Shown here: piece after piece, positions 17,084 to 26,401 of the stretch
Layout of the letters: every line of letters starts with the position of its first letter
How positions within the stretch are numbered: the first letter of the stretch is position 1
Origin: Citrobacter sp. FP75
GTDB taxonomy: Bacteria > Pseudomonadota > Gammaproteobacteria > Enterobacterales > Enterobacteriaceae
Assembly: GCF_018342065.1 (NCBI RefSeq)
Contig: NZ_JAFDOE010000002.1
Coordinates: forward strand, 682,001 to 746,000
DNA length: 64,000 nucleotides
Reading direction: 5' to 3'
Program-made: the position numbers and the translations under genes
Notes under the pieces: model-generated
Seen by the model: the letters and a program-made list of their open reading frames with translations, nothing else
Database searches by the model: none
What the model was told of the DNA's origin: nothing

Positions 17084-18277
17084 TCACTTCTTGTCTTCGA
17101 TAGAACCGTATTCAAGAAGGTTGTCCATACACTTCTCTAACCTATAGAAATCTGTCAAAGGATAGAGATTGACAATGTTGTCATCAAAACTTTGCATACC
17201 TGATAAACGTTCTTTCGTTCTTAAGAATCTTGAGGCAGACCTAACACCATCATCCTCACTTGGTTCACAGGAATAATCTAGAGTTTTTAGTACCTGCCAT
17301 GAAACAGGGGGAGTAAGCTTGAACATTTTTACTAGCTTAGGACAGAAATCTTTTGTTATGGTTTGCTGATATGTAACTTTAGGTGGAAGAACAACGTTAA
17401 TAGATTTATCACTATGGTTTGTTTTAATCATTCTTGTCGATCTGTATGCAATTCCGACAATGTTTGATTTATTTCTACGACTAATCCATTGCATTAATAA
17501 ATTTGGAATTATATACTCCTGAGTGAAAGATGTGCTGCCGTTAATCTTTGCAAAACTACAAGCGTAAATTAGTGGCATTAAACAAATATAAGACATCTTT
17601 GTGATGTATGACATTTTGTCATTATCAATCTTACCATAGAAACGTGAGTAGAGGATTTCCGAAGTGAAATCTAATATTTTGGAATTTTCTTCACTGGATA
17701 TAAAAGAAGATATATATAACTTATCAAAATCAGGTTTATCCATTTCAAGCCAACATACATATAGGGATGAGCCTAAATATAAACAGGGTAGACCCGCAAC
17801 CGAGTATCTTTGGGCATTTACCAAGTGCCTTTTAGAGAATGGTATATGAAAGATTTCATTTCTATTTTTTACTGCTGTATCAGATTTTCTAACCCTGAAT
17901 AAAGGTCTTGAAGAATTGCAAATATTCTCTAAGGGGATTGATATTTTCTGAATGTAGTTAGCTGTGAATCGATCAGAAAATGTTCTGTCGAAAGTATCAT
18001 ATGAGGACTTGATATCACCTGATAAAAAATATTCCAAAGAGCTTACAACGCCAAAGTATATTCTTGTTATTCTATCAAGTTTAGAACTCAATCTACGAGA
18101 TAATTCATTGTCATTATCTTCTATGTAGTCATTTAAAGTATTAAAGTAAATTTCACATTTATTTTTAAAATCATTAATAATGTCTGTCTTAACAGTGAAA
18201 GGGAGTTTTAAATCTCCCGTCTTTATAAGGCTTTCAAATAAATCATTAAAATCATCATGTATATTTTCGGTTTCCAT
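17084..18277 (-). CDS. RES-domain protein, candidate NAD-degrading effector
   Basis: A 397-residue protein. The N-terminal 125 residues are helical and of no recognised family. From about residue 126 it carries RES-domain landmarks: LFRVRKS, then QRYSVAGLPCLYLGSS with VCWLEMDKPD (the conserved Arg, Gly, LYL and Glu), and near residue 270 EYIIPNLLMQWI followed by GIAYRST. RES toxins degrade NAD+; whether this long form does is not known. No Xre antitoxin partner is adjacent. Codon use is AT-rich, unlike the phage genes. AAGGAC precedes the ATG. It lies between int and attL, a typical cargo place, and is best read as a defence or abortive-infection candidate. Confidence 0.6.
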   Translation of the reverse strand: METENIHDDFNDLFESLIKTGDLKLPFTVKTDIINDFKNKCEIYFNTLNDYIEDNDNELSRRLSSKLDRITRIYFGVVSSLEYFLSGDIKSSYDTFDRTFSDRFTANYIQKISIPLENICNSSRPLFRVRKSDTAVKNRNEIFHIPFSKRHLVNAQRYSVAGLPCLYLGSSLYVCWLEMDKPDFDKLYISSFISSEENSKILDFTSEILYSRFYGKIDNDKMSYITKMSYICLMPLIYACSFAKINGSTSFTQEYIIPNLLMQWISRRNKSNIVGIAYRSTRMIKTNHSDKSINVVLPPKVTYQQTITKDFCPKLVKMFKLTPPVSWQVLKTLDYSCEPSEDDGVRSASRFLRTKERLSGMQSFDDNIVNLYPLTDFYRLEKCMDNLLEYGSIEDKK

Positions 18278-18297
18278 TTTTATTGTCCTTTTGAATA

Positions 18298-18340
18298 ATT
18301 TAATGAATATAACGGATTTTTCGTGACAGCATCATTCCAA
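18298..18340 (-). repeat. Degenerate duplicate of the integrase gene 3' tail
   Basis: This stretch resembles the end of int at 19465-19512. With one extra base after DHLE, the - strand reads DHLE then DAVTKNPL, as in the C-terminus of the integrase. The membrane-protein gene 18332-19459 ends inside the copy (its last residues are ADHLE). Thus that gene is bordered by two int tails, a footprint of its insertion. Confidence 0.75.
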
Positions 18341-19459
18341 ATGATCTGCAGCCGCTTTGCCGCCAAGGATTTTCATATAAGGAGGCTTAGCATAAACTTC
18401 CTTGGTCTGCTGGAAAGTGGTTTTGGAGAATCTTCTTTCTTCTGATTGTAAATATTTAAGCAGGCGTTGATGTTTGTTTTCTAATATTTGACTATTTCCA
18501 GCCAGATCGTAAATATCGCAGGTTATGTTATAAAGCCAATAAACTACGGCTTTGATTTCAGGCTCTGAGAAATAGGTTGTGTTAAATACATATTCATTAT
18601 TATGATTGTAAATGTAGGAGTGTTTCCTTTGTATAGTGTTAACTTTAAGTAGCTTCATAAGGTTGATGATTTTAAGGTCAATAGAAATTAAAGAAATTAT
18701 CTCTGACTTCAAATTACCCTTTTTGATACCAGTAATTTCTTTATCAAGTTCATTCCAGGCATTTATGATTTTTTGCGTGAATTGTGGGGAAGGGCTATAA
18801 ATTGCACCAGTATTTTGTGAGGATTGAAATAAATTATTATAAAGCTTATGAGGAAATACAATTTTCACTTCGTAAGTATTTACTTTTTCACTTGATTCTA
18901 TATAAGCATGACTAGCCACTTCAGCAGCCACATGTCTTGTTCGATCAGTCTGAGTGGGGATATATTCAAGAACCAAAGTAGGGAATGAACTAATCGTTTC
19001 GATAAATAGTTTTAAATGAGAGTAATAAGCGTCTGCATTGTTTTTAACTTTAGCTGATTGTATCTGTGATTCAGTTTGAATGGTTCTATGAATATTATTT
19101 ACTATTGAAGCCAGTGGCACTGATGAAGCTAATAATAGCAACGGAAGTTTACTAATATTAAGAAAATTTGCAAACCCGTCGGTTGTCAATTGTAAACTAT
19201 GATCTCTCCAAACCCAGCAACCGAATAAAATAAAATAGTAAAAGGGTAATAAGATAGAAGCTATAAACAAAGGTTGTTTGAATAAATTATTGTCATTTAA
19301 CTCAAACCACCCGTAAAAATAAAATACTCCTATTGTTATAAATAATGAAGTTATTGCCACCGTTAAGAACGTTATCTCAAAACCATAATATATTGTAAAA
19401 GTATTTGCAACTATGGATAGTAAGAGCAAAAAAGTTAAAGTGATAATTTTATTTTTCAT
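18332..19459 (-). CDS. Membrane protein of unknown function, coupled to int
   Basis: A 375-residue protein. Four hydrophobic segments lie in the first 125 residues (around 5-25, 28-50, 65-85 and 108-120), followed by a long soluble, charged C-terminal part beginning with the amphipathic stretch NNIHRTIQTESQIQSAKVKN. I recognise no named family. The layout (membrane anchor plus cytoplasmic helical part) is common among phage-exclusion membrane proteins. Its ATG overlaps the int TGA (ATGA), so it is translationally coupled to int. The last five codons come from a duplicated int tail, so the C-terminus is probably chimeric. Strongly AT-rich. Confidence 0.65.
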   Translation of the reverse strand: MKNKIITLTFLLLLSIVANTFTIYYGFEITFLTVAITSLFITIGVFYFYGWFELNDNNLFKQPLFIASILLPFYYFILFGCWVWRDHSLQLTTDGFANFLNISKLPLLLLASSVPLASIVNNIHRTIQTESQIQSAKVKNNADAYYSHLKLFIETISSFPTLVLEYIPTQTDRTRHVAAEVASHAYIESSEKVNTYEVKIVFPHKLYNNLFQSSQNTGAIYSPSPQFTQKIINAWNELDKEITGIKKGNLKSEIISLISIDLKIINLMKLLKVNTIQRKHSYIYNHNNEYVFNTTYFSEPEIKAVVYWLYNITCDIYDLAGNSQILENKHQRLLKYLQSEERRFSKTTFQQTKEVYAKPPYMKILGGKAAADHLE

Positions 19460-20475
19460 AAGTTAATCATATTCAACGGATTTTTGGTAACTGCATCTTC
19501 TAAATGATCTGGGGAGAAATGTGCATAGATCATTGTCATCTTAATATCGGCATGCCCAAGAATTTCTTTAAGAACAAGTATATTACCGCCATTCATCATG
19601 AAATAGCTTGCGAAGGTATGGCGCAGCACGTGAGTACATTGGCCCTCTGGCAAGTCGATACCAGCTCGTTTCACTGCGCGCTCAAAAGCTTTTCTGCATG
19701 GCGTGAATAGTTTCCCTCTGTTTTTGGGGAGTTCATCATACAACTCCTGAGATATCGGTACGGTACGGTTTTTCTTGCCTTTGGTTTTGGTATAGGTGAT
19801 CCGGTATTTAGTTAACTGATGGCCTTGAAGGTTTTCTGCTTCACTCCATCGTGCGCCGGTAGCCAGGCATATTTTTGCAATCATCAGCAGGCTGGGGCTT
19901 TGAGAATCAGCGCAAGCATCAAGCAGGCGTTTAATTTCTTCCGGGGTTAGGAACGCCAGTTCGCCCTCTGCGATTTTAAATGTTGGCAGCCCGGCAAGCG
20001 GGTTGGGGGCTGACCAGTGGCCCAGCTTTTTCAGTGTGCCAAAAACCGATGATAGGTTGCGCTGTTCAAGGTTTACAGTGCGGGGTTTAACGGGCGACAT
20101 AAGCGCGCCATCTTCATTTCGCACTTCACCTTTTAGCCGTGCTTCGCGGTATTTCGTAAAGTCACCGGCGGTCAGTTCTGAGGCGATGGGATCGCCTAGG
20201 CCATTACAGATAATTCTAAGTTTCGCCATCAGGCGTTTGGGGTCTGCAAGCGTCTGCCCGTAGAGTGAGTGCCATTGCTCTATCACTTCTGACAGATGCC
20301 GCCGATCCTCCTTTTCCCCTAGCCATGGTTTTTTGTTTACTTCATCCATGGTGAAGTTTTCGAATGCTACGGCTTCGCCTTTCGTCGCAAATTGTTTGCG
20401 CACACGCTTGCCGTCGCGCCCGTTCGGGTAGCATTCACACAACCATTTTCCGTTTGGCTGCTTTCTGATGGTCAT
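19456..20475 (-). CDS. int: P2-type tyrosine integrase
   Basis: A 339-residue site-specific recombinase of the P2 integrase group. The N-terminal arm-binding domain has MTIRKQPNGKWLCECYPNGR. The catalytic domain has the first Arg in LATGARWSEAENL, HVLRHTFASYFM (HxxR) near residue 285 and LGHADIKMTMIYAHF with the nucleophilic Tyr. It would integrate and, with the Cox-like protein, excise the phage at ssrA. Starts 2 bp beyond the repressor stop, and both are read leftward from the immunity promoter region. Confidence 0.93.
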   Translation of the reverse strand: MTIRKQPNGKWLCECYPNGRDGKRVRKQFATKGEAVAFENFTMDEVNKKPWLGEKEDRRHLSEVIEQWHSLYGQTLADPKRLMAKLRIICNGLGDPIASELTAGDFTKYREARLKGEVRNEDGALMSPVKPRTVNLEQRNLSSVFGTLKKLGHWSAPNPLAGLPTFKIAEGELAFLTPEEIKRLLDACADSQSPSLLMIAKICLATGARWSEAENLQGHQLTKYRITYTKTKGKKNRTVPISQELYDELPKNRGKLFTPCRKAFERAVKRAGIDLPEGQCTHVLRHTFASYFMMNGGNILVLKEILGHADIKMTMIYAHFSPDHLEDAVTKNPLNMINL

Positions 20476-20476
20476 A

Positions 20477-21109
20477 TCAAAGGCTCTTAATTATTTTTAA
20501 TGCGCGGCCTACTACCTCGATATCATCAAGGCTGCACTCAAAGGATGATTCGTCTTGATGGACCACCAATCTGTTTCCTGGTAGCCGTGTTAACTTCACG
20601 ATGCTTTTTATTCCGTCGATATCTACCAACCACATACCGTTAACTGGAGGCGTTTGGCTGCGGTCCACTAAATAAGAATCTCCAGAAGTATTCACCAGCA
20701 ATAGGTTGCTTGAGTCCGAGGGGAGCAGACTGCTATCAATGATTGCTTTTCCAGCATCGACCAATAAGCCACCGTTGAGAGTTGCCTTATCAATTTCGGG
20801 GGAAACAAGCTCAGAAAGGGGTTTAACTTTGCTAGAGTTCACGAAATTGATATCTTTTTTGCGTTCAATATTTGAACCTGTCTCGCCCTGTCCAGTAGTG
20901 AGCCACAGTAAAGAAACCCCTGTCTCCAAAGCACACTGAATCACCCATTCTGCCGGAAAACTATCTCTTAAGTATCTGTTTGCCATAGTGCTTTTTGATG
21001 CGCCCAAGTGATCGCACAGTTGCTGTCTGGACTTGAAATCATAGGCGGCCATTAGCCTATGGATAGCCTCTCTTCCCCCGGTATTCTCGCCAGCTTTCAC
21101 CTGTATCAT
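20477..21109 (-). CDS. 186-type CI repressor
   Basis: A 210-residue lysogeny repressor. The N-terminal domain (about 10-75) is the phage CI helix-turn-helix with RQQLCDHLGASKSTMANRYL. The C-terminal half from about residue 110 is the oligomerisation domain of the 186 CI type, containing GDSYLVDRSQTPPVNGMWLVD. There is no self-cleavage Ala-Gly site that I can identify, so induction would need an antirepressor as in phage 186. It is divergent from the Cox-like gene across three palindromes that look like its operators. Confidence 0.85.
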   Translation of the reverse strand: MIQVKAGENTGGREAIHRLMAAYDFKSRQQLCDHLGASKSTMANRYLRDSFPAEWVIQCALETGVSLLWLTTGQGETGSNIERKKDINFVNSSKVKPLSELVSPEIDKATLNGGLLVDAGKAIIDSSLLPSDSSNLLLVNTSGDSYLVDRSQTPPVNGMWLVDIDGIKSIVKLTRLPGNRLVVHQDESSFECSLDDIEVVGRALKIIKSL

Positions 21110-21112
21110 TTT

Positions 21113-21170
21113 TCAATCCTATTGACGTATCAAATATTGGATCGTAGTATCTCGATGTATCAATTATTGA
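21113..21170. promoter_or_regulatory. Three palindromic operators of the immunity region
   Basis: TCAATCCTATTGA (21113-21125), TCAAATATTGGA (21130-21141) and TCAATTATTGA (21160-21170) share inverted TCAAT/ATTGA half sites. They lie in the 119-bp gap between the leftward repressor and rightward early genes. They are the likely CI sites over the early promoter; binding is inferred. Confidence 0.6.
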
Positions 21171-21228
21171 ATCAAATAAAACAAGATAAAACGACGTAAA
21201 CCAAACCTTAACCGAGAGATATTGCACT

Positions 21229-21471
21229 ATGAGCACTGATATTTCAATTCGTGTACCAAAAGAGATGGCTACGCCTGCAGAGTTCGCTGAATGGGAAGGT
21301 ATCTCCCGTGGCTCTGTTTACCAGAAAATTCACCATGGTCAGCTTGCCAAGTACATGGTCAAAAAAGAAAAAAACAAAGGTCGCGTAAGCCTGCGTTACC
21401 TGATGTACAAAACCGACCAGGTTCGTGAATCCCTCGGTCATTCCAACTTTCGCGTCATTGTTGGTCAGTAA
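21229..21471 (+). CDS. Cox/Apl-like DNA-binding regulator
   Basis: An 80-residue basic protein, first gene of the rightward early operon. MATPAEFAEWEGISRGSVYQKIHHGQLAKY looks like a MerR/Cox-type helix-turn-helix, and the tail is basic. By position it corresponds to P2 Cox or 186 Apl, which control the lysis-lysogeny switch and act as excisionase. Sequence similarity to those is weak by eye, so the role rests on position and fold. CII follows after 32 bp. Confidence 0.7.
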   Translation: MSTDISIRVPKEMATPAEFAEWEGISRGSVYQKIHHGQLAKYMVKKEKNKGRVSLRYLMYKTDQVRESLGHSNFRVIVGQ

Positions 21472-21503
21472 GTTCAATTATGAGAACTTTTTGAGAGGGG
21501 CGC

Positions 21504-22013
21504 ATGTTTGATTATAAGATTTCCAAACATCCACACTTTGAAGAAGCCTGCCGGGCTTTCGCGCTGCACCACAACATGGTGAAGCTGGCAGAACGCGCAG
21601 GAATGAATGTCCAGACGCTGCGCAATAAGCTGAACCCGGAGCAACCGCACCAACTGACGCCGCCGGAGATCTGGCTGCTGACTGATATCACAGAGGACTC
21701 AACGCTGGTTGACGGTTTTCTGGCTCAAATCCATTGCCTGCCGTGTGTGCCATTGAATGAAGTGGCAAAAGAGAACCTGCCGCATTACGTCATGAGTGCA
21801 ACTGCGGAGATTGGGCGTGTAGCTGCAGGTGCAGTGTCCGGTGATGTGAAAACCAGTGCAGGCCGTCGCGATGTGATCAATAGCATCAACTCTGTTACGC
21901 GCCTTATGGCACTCACTGCAGTTTCATTGCATGCGCGTTTGCAGGCGAATCCGGCGATGGCAAGCGCGGTAGACACCGTGACGGGCCTGGGCGCTTCGTT
22001 CGGTCTGATCTGA
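21504..22013 (+). CDS. Phage regulatory protein CII (186 type)
   Basis: A 169-residue protein, the length and pattern of 186 CII. The N-terminal helix-turn-helix region contains ALHHNMVKLAERAGMNVQTLRNKLNP; the C-terminal half is a helical oligomerisation part rich in Ala and Val. In 186, CII activates the establishment promoter for CI. ATG follows TTGAGAGGGGCGC. The next small gene starts 7 bp after its stop. Confidence 0.85.
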   Translation: MFDYKISKHPHFEEACRAFALHHNMVKLAERAGMNVQTLRNKLNPEQPHQLTPPEIWLLTDITEDSTLVDGFLAQIHCLPCVPLNEVAKENLPHYVMSATAEIGRVAAGAVSGDVKTSAGRRDVINSINSVTRLMALTAVSLHARLQANPAMASAVDTVTGLGASFGLI

Positions 22014-22020
22014 GGTGGTT

Positions 22021-22221
22021 ATGCTGACTAAAGAACCATCTTTTGCATCACTGCTCGTTAAGCAAAGTCCTGCAATGCACTGCGGTCATGGCTGGATTAT
22101 GGGGAAGGATGGCAAGCGCTGGCACCCGTGCCGCTCTCAGGATGCGCTGCTGGCTGAACTGTCTACTAAAAAGCAGAGGAAACCATGGCTATTGAAGGCG
22201 ATGCTGCGACTGTTCCGCTAA
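22021..22221 (+). CDS. Small 186 Fil-like protein
   Basis: A 66-residue protein beginning MLTKEPSFASLLVKQSPAMH, with HGWIMGKDGKRWHPCRSQ. This pattern is that of the phage 186 filamentation (Fil) family, early proteins that block host division. ATG 22021 has TGAGGTGG just upstream; a GTG at 22015 is also in frame. The 3' end overlaps the next gene by 37 bp in another frame. Confidence 0.65.
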   Translation: MLTKEPSFASLLVKQSPAMHCGHGWIMGKDGKRWHPCRSQDALLAELSTKKQRKPWLLKAMLRLFR

Positions 22222-22526
22222 GCGCTGGCCTCCGCCTTAACGGGTTAAACCACATCGCGGAATTAAGGGCGAAAGTGTTTGGCTTAAATATTGATTCAGA
22301 ACTGGAGCGCTTTATTAGCGATATGCGGGACCAACGGGATATTAACCATGAGCAGAATAAACGCGCATTAGCTGCAATATTCTTTATGGCAAAGATTCCG
22401 GCGGAACGTCATAGCGTCAATGTTAGTGAGCTGACGACTGACGAAAAGCGGGAGCTGATTAAAGCAATGAACCATTTCCGTACAGTGGTGAGTTTATTTC
22501 CAAATCGGCTAGCCATGCCGAATTAA
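22185..22526 (+). CDS. DUF5347-like phage protein
   Basis: A 113-residue soluble, largely helical protein typical of the early region of 186-like phages, where it is annotated as a protein of unknown function. Landmarks are LRLNGLNHIAELRAKVFGLN and MRDQRDINHEQNKRALAAIFFMA. It overlaps the Fil-like gene by 37 bp, with GAGGAAACC before the ATG. I cannot assign a role. Confidence 0.65.
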   Translation: MAIEGDAATVPLSAGLRLNGLNHIAELRAKVFGLNIDSELERFISDMRDQRDINHEQNKRALAAIFFMAKIPAERHSVNVSELTTDEKRELIKAMNHFRTVVSLFPNRLAMPN

Positions 22527-22593
22527 CCCACAACCGAAATTAAAGGCGTAAACCCGCCGGGCTTCTTATTGCCCAAATTCAGGAGAAACAACA

Positions 22594-22827
22594 ATGCGAA
22601 ATATTGAAACCCGTATTACCAAAACAGGACCAGATGATGCTGGCCTTAACCAGATGCTGACTGATGCACGCATGGAAGAACGCCGAGCACGTGCTGCGGC
22701 AATGGCAGCCCGTCTTGATAGCCTGGCTTGCCATATCACGTTACGCCAGCTTAACCACGTTGAAGCGGCGGAGCTGCTGCGTATTGCGGCTGAAAACATT
22801 CAGAACGAAGCGCAGGAGATCCACTGA
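22594..22827 (+). CDS. DUF2732-like phage protein
   Basis: A 77-residue helical protein rich in Ala, Arg and Leu (MLTDARMEERRARAAAMAAR). Members are found in the early operon of P2/186-like phages with no known function. AGGAGAAACAACA precedes the ATG. The stop overlaps the next start by one base. Confidence 0.65.
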   Translation: MRNIETRITKTGPDDAGLNQMLTDARMEERRARAAAMAARLDSLACHITLRQLNHVEAAELLRIAAENIQNEAQEIH

Positions 22828-23054
22828 TGGCTGATTCAATGGACCTTGTACAGCAGCGGGTTGAAGAAGAACGTCAGCGCCACATCCACACCGCCCGCAA
22901 CAGAACCCCGGGCGTTTCCCGTGTTCTCTGCATTGATTGCGATGCGCCGATCCCGCCAGCACGCCGCCGAGCCATTCCGGGCGTGCAGTGCTGTGTCACT
23001 TGTCAGGAGATTGCGGAGCTGAAAGGCAAACATTACGTAGGGGGGGCTGTATGA
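22827..23054 (+). CDS. TraR/DksA-type zinc-finger protein
   Basis: A 75-residue protein with a helical N-terminus and the four-cysteine finger CIDCDAPIPPARR...CCVTCQ, the C-terminal zinc domain of DksA/TraR. Short TraR-type proteins can act on RNA polymerase through the secondary channel; here that is inferred from family. TGATGG start overlap with the upstream gene; ATGA overlap with the Dam gene. Confidence 0.85.
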   Translation: MADSMDLVQQRVEEERQRHIHTARNRTPGVSRVLCIDCDAPIPPARRRAIPGVQCCVTCQEIAELKGKHYVGGAV

Positions 23055-23908
23055 GCACTATCCTGAAATGGGCGGGTAATAAAACCGCCATCATGGCAGA
23101 ACTGAAAAAACACCTTCCAGCAGGCCCGCGACTGGTTGAACCTTTCGCGGGTTCCTGTGCTGTGATGATGGCGACAGACTATCCTCATTATCTTGTCGCG
23201 GATATTAATCCAGACCTGATTAATCTCTATCAGGTGATTAAGAATGATGTTGAATACTTCATCAAAGAGGGCCGATATCTTTTTGAAGCCCGTAATGATT
23301 CAGAGGCATATTATAAGACGAGACAGGAGTTTAACTTGCGCCATGGTGGCGCAATTGAACGCGCATTGTATTTCTTATATTTAAATCGCCATGGTTATCG
23401 CGGACTGTGTCGCTATAACTTGGACGGTTATTTTAATGTTCCTTACGGTAATTATAAAAAGACGTACTTCCCTGAAAACGAAATACGCGCATTTGCAGAA
23501 AAAGCAAAACGCGCAACGTTTATCTGCGCCAGCTATGACGAGACACTGGCACTGCTGCAAACGGGTGATGTTGTCTATTGCGATCCACCATATGACGGCA
23601 CGTTTAACGGATATCACACAGCTGGTTTTACAGAAGATGATCAGTACCATCTGGCGTCTATTCTTGAACGCCGGTCATCAGAAGGTCATCCGGTTATCGT
23701 GTCCAACAGCGATACGTCTCTGACCCGTTCGCTTTATCGTGATTTTACTCGCCATCGTATAACCGCTAAGCGCAGCATGGGGGTGGCTGCCGGTGATAGT
23801 AAAACTGCACTAGAAATCATCGCCACAAAATCAGCATGCTGGTTTGGTGTTGATTTGGCGTCTGGTCCTGATATCTCGGTGGAAGCTAAGGTACGGGCGT
23901 GGCAGTGA
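23051..23908 (+). CDS. dam: Dam-type DNA adenine methyltransferase
   Basis: A 285-residue N6-adenine methyltransferase. The AdoMet motif is [10 protein letters not shown] near the start with [11 protein letters not shown], and the catalytic DPPY is at residues 178-181 ([10 protein letters not shown]). The target would be GATC as for 186 Dam (family knowledge). It starts at 23051 by ATGA overlap; longer frames to 22937 only read through the zinc-finger gene. It ends inside the start of the replication gene. Confidence 0.9.
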   Translation: MSTILKWAGNKTAIMAELKKHLPAGPRLVEPFAGSCAVMMATDYPHYLVADINPDLINLYQVIKNDVEYFIKEGRYLFEARNDSEAYYKTRQEFNLRHGGAIERALYFLYLNRHGYRGLCRYNLDGYFNVPYGNYKKTYFPENEIRAFAEKAKRATFICASYDETLALLQTGDVVYCDPPYDGTFNGYHTAGFTEDDQYHLASILERRSSEGHPVIVSNSDTSLTRSLYRDFTRHRITAKRSMGVAAGDSKTALEIIATKSACWFGVDLASGPDISVEAKVRAWQ

Positions 23909-26307
23909 GTAAATTCACATTACATCATGCACAAACCACCGGCGGCTCGAATGAGGCCGCCGTGGCCTTTCCATGGAATACCCCAAAAAAAGCGGTTAAC
24001 CCCTATCTGGACCCGGCGGAAGTTGCGCCGGAGTCTGCGCTTTCAAACCTGATCGCTCTTTACTCTGTGGATAACGAGCAGGAGCATCTGCGCCGTGAAG
24101 CGCTGAGTGATAAGGTCTGGGAACGTTATTTCTTCAATGAATCCCGCGATCCTGTCCAGTGTGAAATGGAGCAGGATCGGCTGATTAGCCATGCCAAAAT
24201 AGCCCGCGAACAGCAGCGCGTTAATCCCGATTTGGTGATTATTGCCGATGTTAGCGCCATGCCTGCCCATATCAGCAAGCCTTTGCTGGAGCGGATTAAA
24301 TACTTCCATAGCCTGGGCAGGGCTAAAGCTTATTCCCGCTATCTGCGCGAAACAATCAGGCCTTGTCTTGAGCGGCTGGAGCGCGTGCGTGACAGCCAGG
24401 TGTCTGCGTCTTTCCGGTTCATGGCGAGCCAGGACGGGCTGGAGGGGCTGCTGGTACTGCCTGAAATGAATCAGGAGCAGGTCAAGCGCCTTTCCACGCT
24501 GGTTGCGGCACATATGAGCATGTGTCTTGATGCGGCCTGCGGTGATCTGTTTGTCAGTGATGATGTTAAACCAGAAGAAATCCGCCAGGCATGGGAAAGG
24601 GTTGCTGCAGAAGCCATGCGCCTTGAGGTCATCCCGCCTGCCTTTGAGAAGTTACGCCGCAAAAAGCGCCGTCGCAAGCCGGTGCCTTATGAACTGATCC
24701 CACCGTCGCTGGCGCGCATGCTGTGCGCGGACTGGTGGTATCGCAAATTGTGGCAGATGCGCTGTGAGTGGCGGGAGGAGCAGTTGCGTGCCGTCTGCCT
24801 GGTCAACAAGAAAGCGTCCCCGTATGTCAGCTATGAAGCCGTGATCCACAAACGCGAGCAGCGCCGCAAATCGCTGGAGTTCTTCCGCTCGCATGAGCTG
24901 GTCAACGAAGACGGTGACACGCTGGACATGGAAGATGTGGTGAACGCCAGCAACAGCAACCCGGCGCACCGCCGTAATGAAATGATGGCCTGCGTTAAAG
25001 GGCTGGAGCTGATCGCGGAAATGCGCGGAGACTGCGCCGTGTTCTATACCATCACCTGCCCGTCACGCTTCCACGCAACCCTCAACAACGGCAGGCCAAA
25101 TCCGAAATGGACCAGCGCCACTGTCCGGCAGAGCAGTGATTATCTGGTTGATACATTCGCCGCTTTCCGCAAGGCCATGCACAAGGCCGGTCTGCGCTGG
25201 TACGGCGTCCGCGTTGCAGAGCCGCACCATGACGGCACCGTGCACTGGCATCTTCTGTGCTTTATGCGCAAAAAAGACCGTCGCTCCATCACCGCGCTGC
25301 TGCGTAAGTTTGCCATCCGTGAAGACCGCGAGGAGCTGGGCACCAATACCGGGCCGCGCTTCAAGTCCGAGCTAATCAACCCACGCAAGGGCACGCCGAC
25401 CAGCTACATTGCCAAATACATCAGTAAGAACATCGACGGGCGCGGGCTGGCGAAAGAAATCAGCAAAGAAACCGGCAGATCACTGCGTGACAGCGCCGAG
25501 CATGTCAGCGCCTGGGCGTCACTGCACCGTGTCCAGCAATTTCGTTTCTTTGGTATTCCGGGGCGTCAGGCATACCGCGAGCTGCGCTTGCTGGCTGGTC
25601 AGGCCGCGAGAGTGCAGGGTGAGCGCAAAGCGGGTGCGCCGGTACTGGATAATCCGCGTCTGGATGCGGTACTGGCAGCTGCAGATGCGGGTTGCTTTGC
25701 CACCTACATCATGAAGCAGGGCGGTGTACTGGTTCCCCGCAAACATCACCTTGTCCGCACGGCTTATGAGCTTAACGACGAACCGAGCGCCTACGGCGAT
25801 CACGGTATCCGTATCTATGGCATCTGGTCCCCGATTGTAGAGGGCAAGATTTGCACGCACGCGATGAAGTGGAAAAAGGTTCGTAAGGCCGTTGACGTTC
25901 AGGAGGCGGCAGCCGACCAGGGCGCTTGCGCCCCTTGGACTCGTGGCAATAACTGTCCCCCTGTTGAAAATCTGAACAAATCAGGGGGTGATTTACCCGA
26001 TATTAAAACCATGGATGAGAAGGAGCTGCAGGAATATCTCCACAACATGGGCCAGAAGGAACGGCGGGAGCTGACAGCCAGGTTGAGACTGGTAAAACCG
26101 AAGCGGAAAAAAGCATACATACAGAGTATTTCGGAGCAGCAGCGCCTGCAACTTGAGGCAGAACTGACTGCCAGAGGGTTTGAAGGTAGTGCATCTGAGA
26201 TTGATTTGCTTCTGCGTGGCGGCAGCATTCCATCCGGTGCCGGTTTACGTATTTTTTACCGTAACCAGAGGCTGCAGGAAGATGACAAATGGCGTCAATG
26301 GTACTAA
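23899..26307 (+). CDS. A: Replication initiation endonuclease gpA
   Basis: An 802-residue rolling-circle initiator of the P2/186 A family. The HUH motif is HWH at 449-451 ([11 protein letters not shown]). The nicking tyrosines are Y503 and Y507 in [10 protein letters not shown], the paired arrangement of P2 gpA. It nicks the phage origin, usually located inside the A gene itself, and joins ends during replication. GTG start 23899, overlapping the dam stop by 10 bp; a second GTG at 23905 is possible. Confidence 0.92.
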   Translation: MAVSKFTLHHAQTTGGSNEAAVAFPWNTPKKAVNPYLDPAEVAPESALSNLIALYSVDNEQEHLRREALSDKVWERYFFNESRDPVQCEMEQDRLISHAKIAREQQRVNPDLVIIADVSAMPAHISKPLLERIKYFHSLGRAKAYSRYLRETIRPCLERLERVRDSQVSASFRFMASQDGLEGLLVLPEMNQEQVKRLSTLVAAHMSMCLDAACGDLFVSDDVKPEEIRQAWERVAAEAMRLEVIPPAFEKLRRKKRRRKPVPYELIPPSLARMLCADWWYRKLWQMRCEWREEQLRAVCLVNKKASPYVSYEAVIHKREQRRKSLEFFRSHELVNEDGDTLDMEDVVNASNSNPAHRRNEMMACVKGLELIAEMRGDCAVFYTITCPSRFHATLNNGRPNPKWTSATVRQSSDYLVDTFAAFRKAMHKAGLRWYGVRVAEPHHDGTVHWHLLCFMRKKDRRSITALLRKFAIREDREELGTNTGPRFKSELINPRKGTPTSYIAKYISKNIDGRGLAKEISKETGRSLRDSAEHVSAWASLHRVQQFRFFGIPGRQAYRELRLLAGQAARVQGERKAGAPVLDNPRLDAVLAAADAGCFATYIMKQGGVLVPRKHHLVRTAYELNDEPSAYGDHGIRIYGIWSPIVEGKICTHAMKWKKVRKAVDVQEAAADQGACAPWTRGNNCPPVENLNKSGGDLPDIKTMDEKELQEYLHNMGQKERRELTARLRLVKPKRKKAYIQSISEQQRLQLEAELTARGFEGSASEIDLLLRGGSIPSGAGLRIFYRNQRLQEDDKWRQWY

Positions 26308-26401
26308 GGCTGCTGTTTAACATTTCGTGCTTTATTGACCGACATCAGTACATCCAATTAACTGACAAAAAAGAGTTTTACATTTTTTCTTTCCTACTAT
26401 A

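Noticed and set aside
22937..23050. N-terminal extension of the Dam protein
   Set aside because: It reads through the zinc-finger gene in another frame; ATG 23051 with ATGA overlap starts exactly at the conserved sequence.
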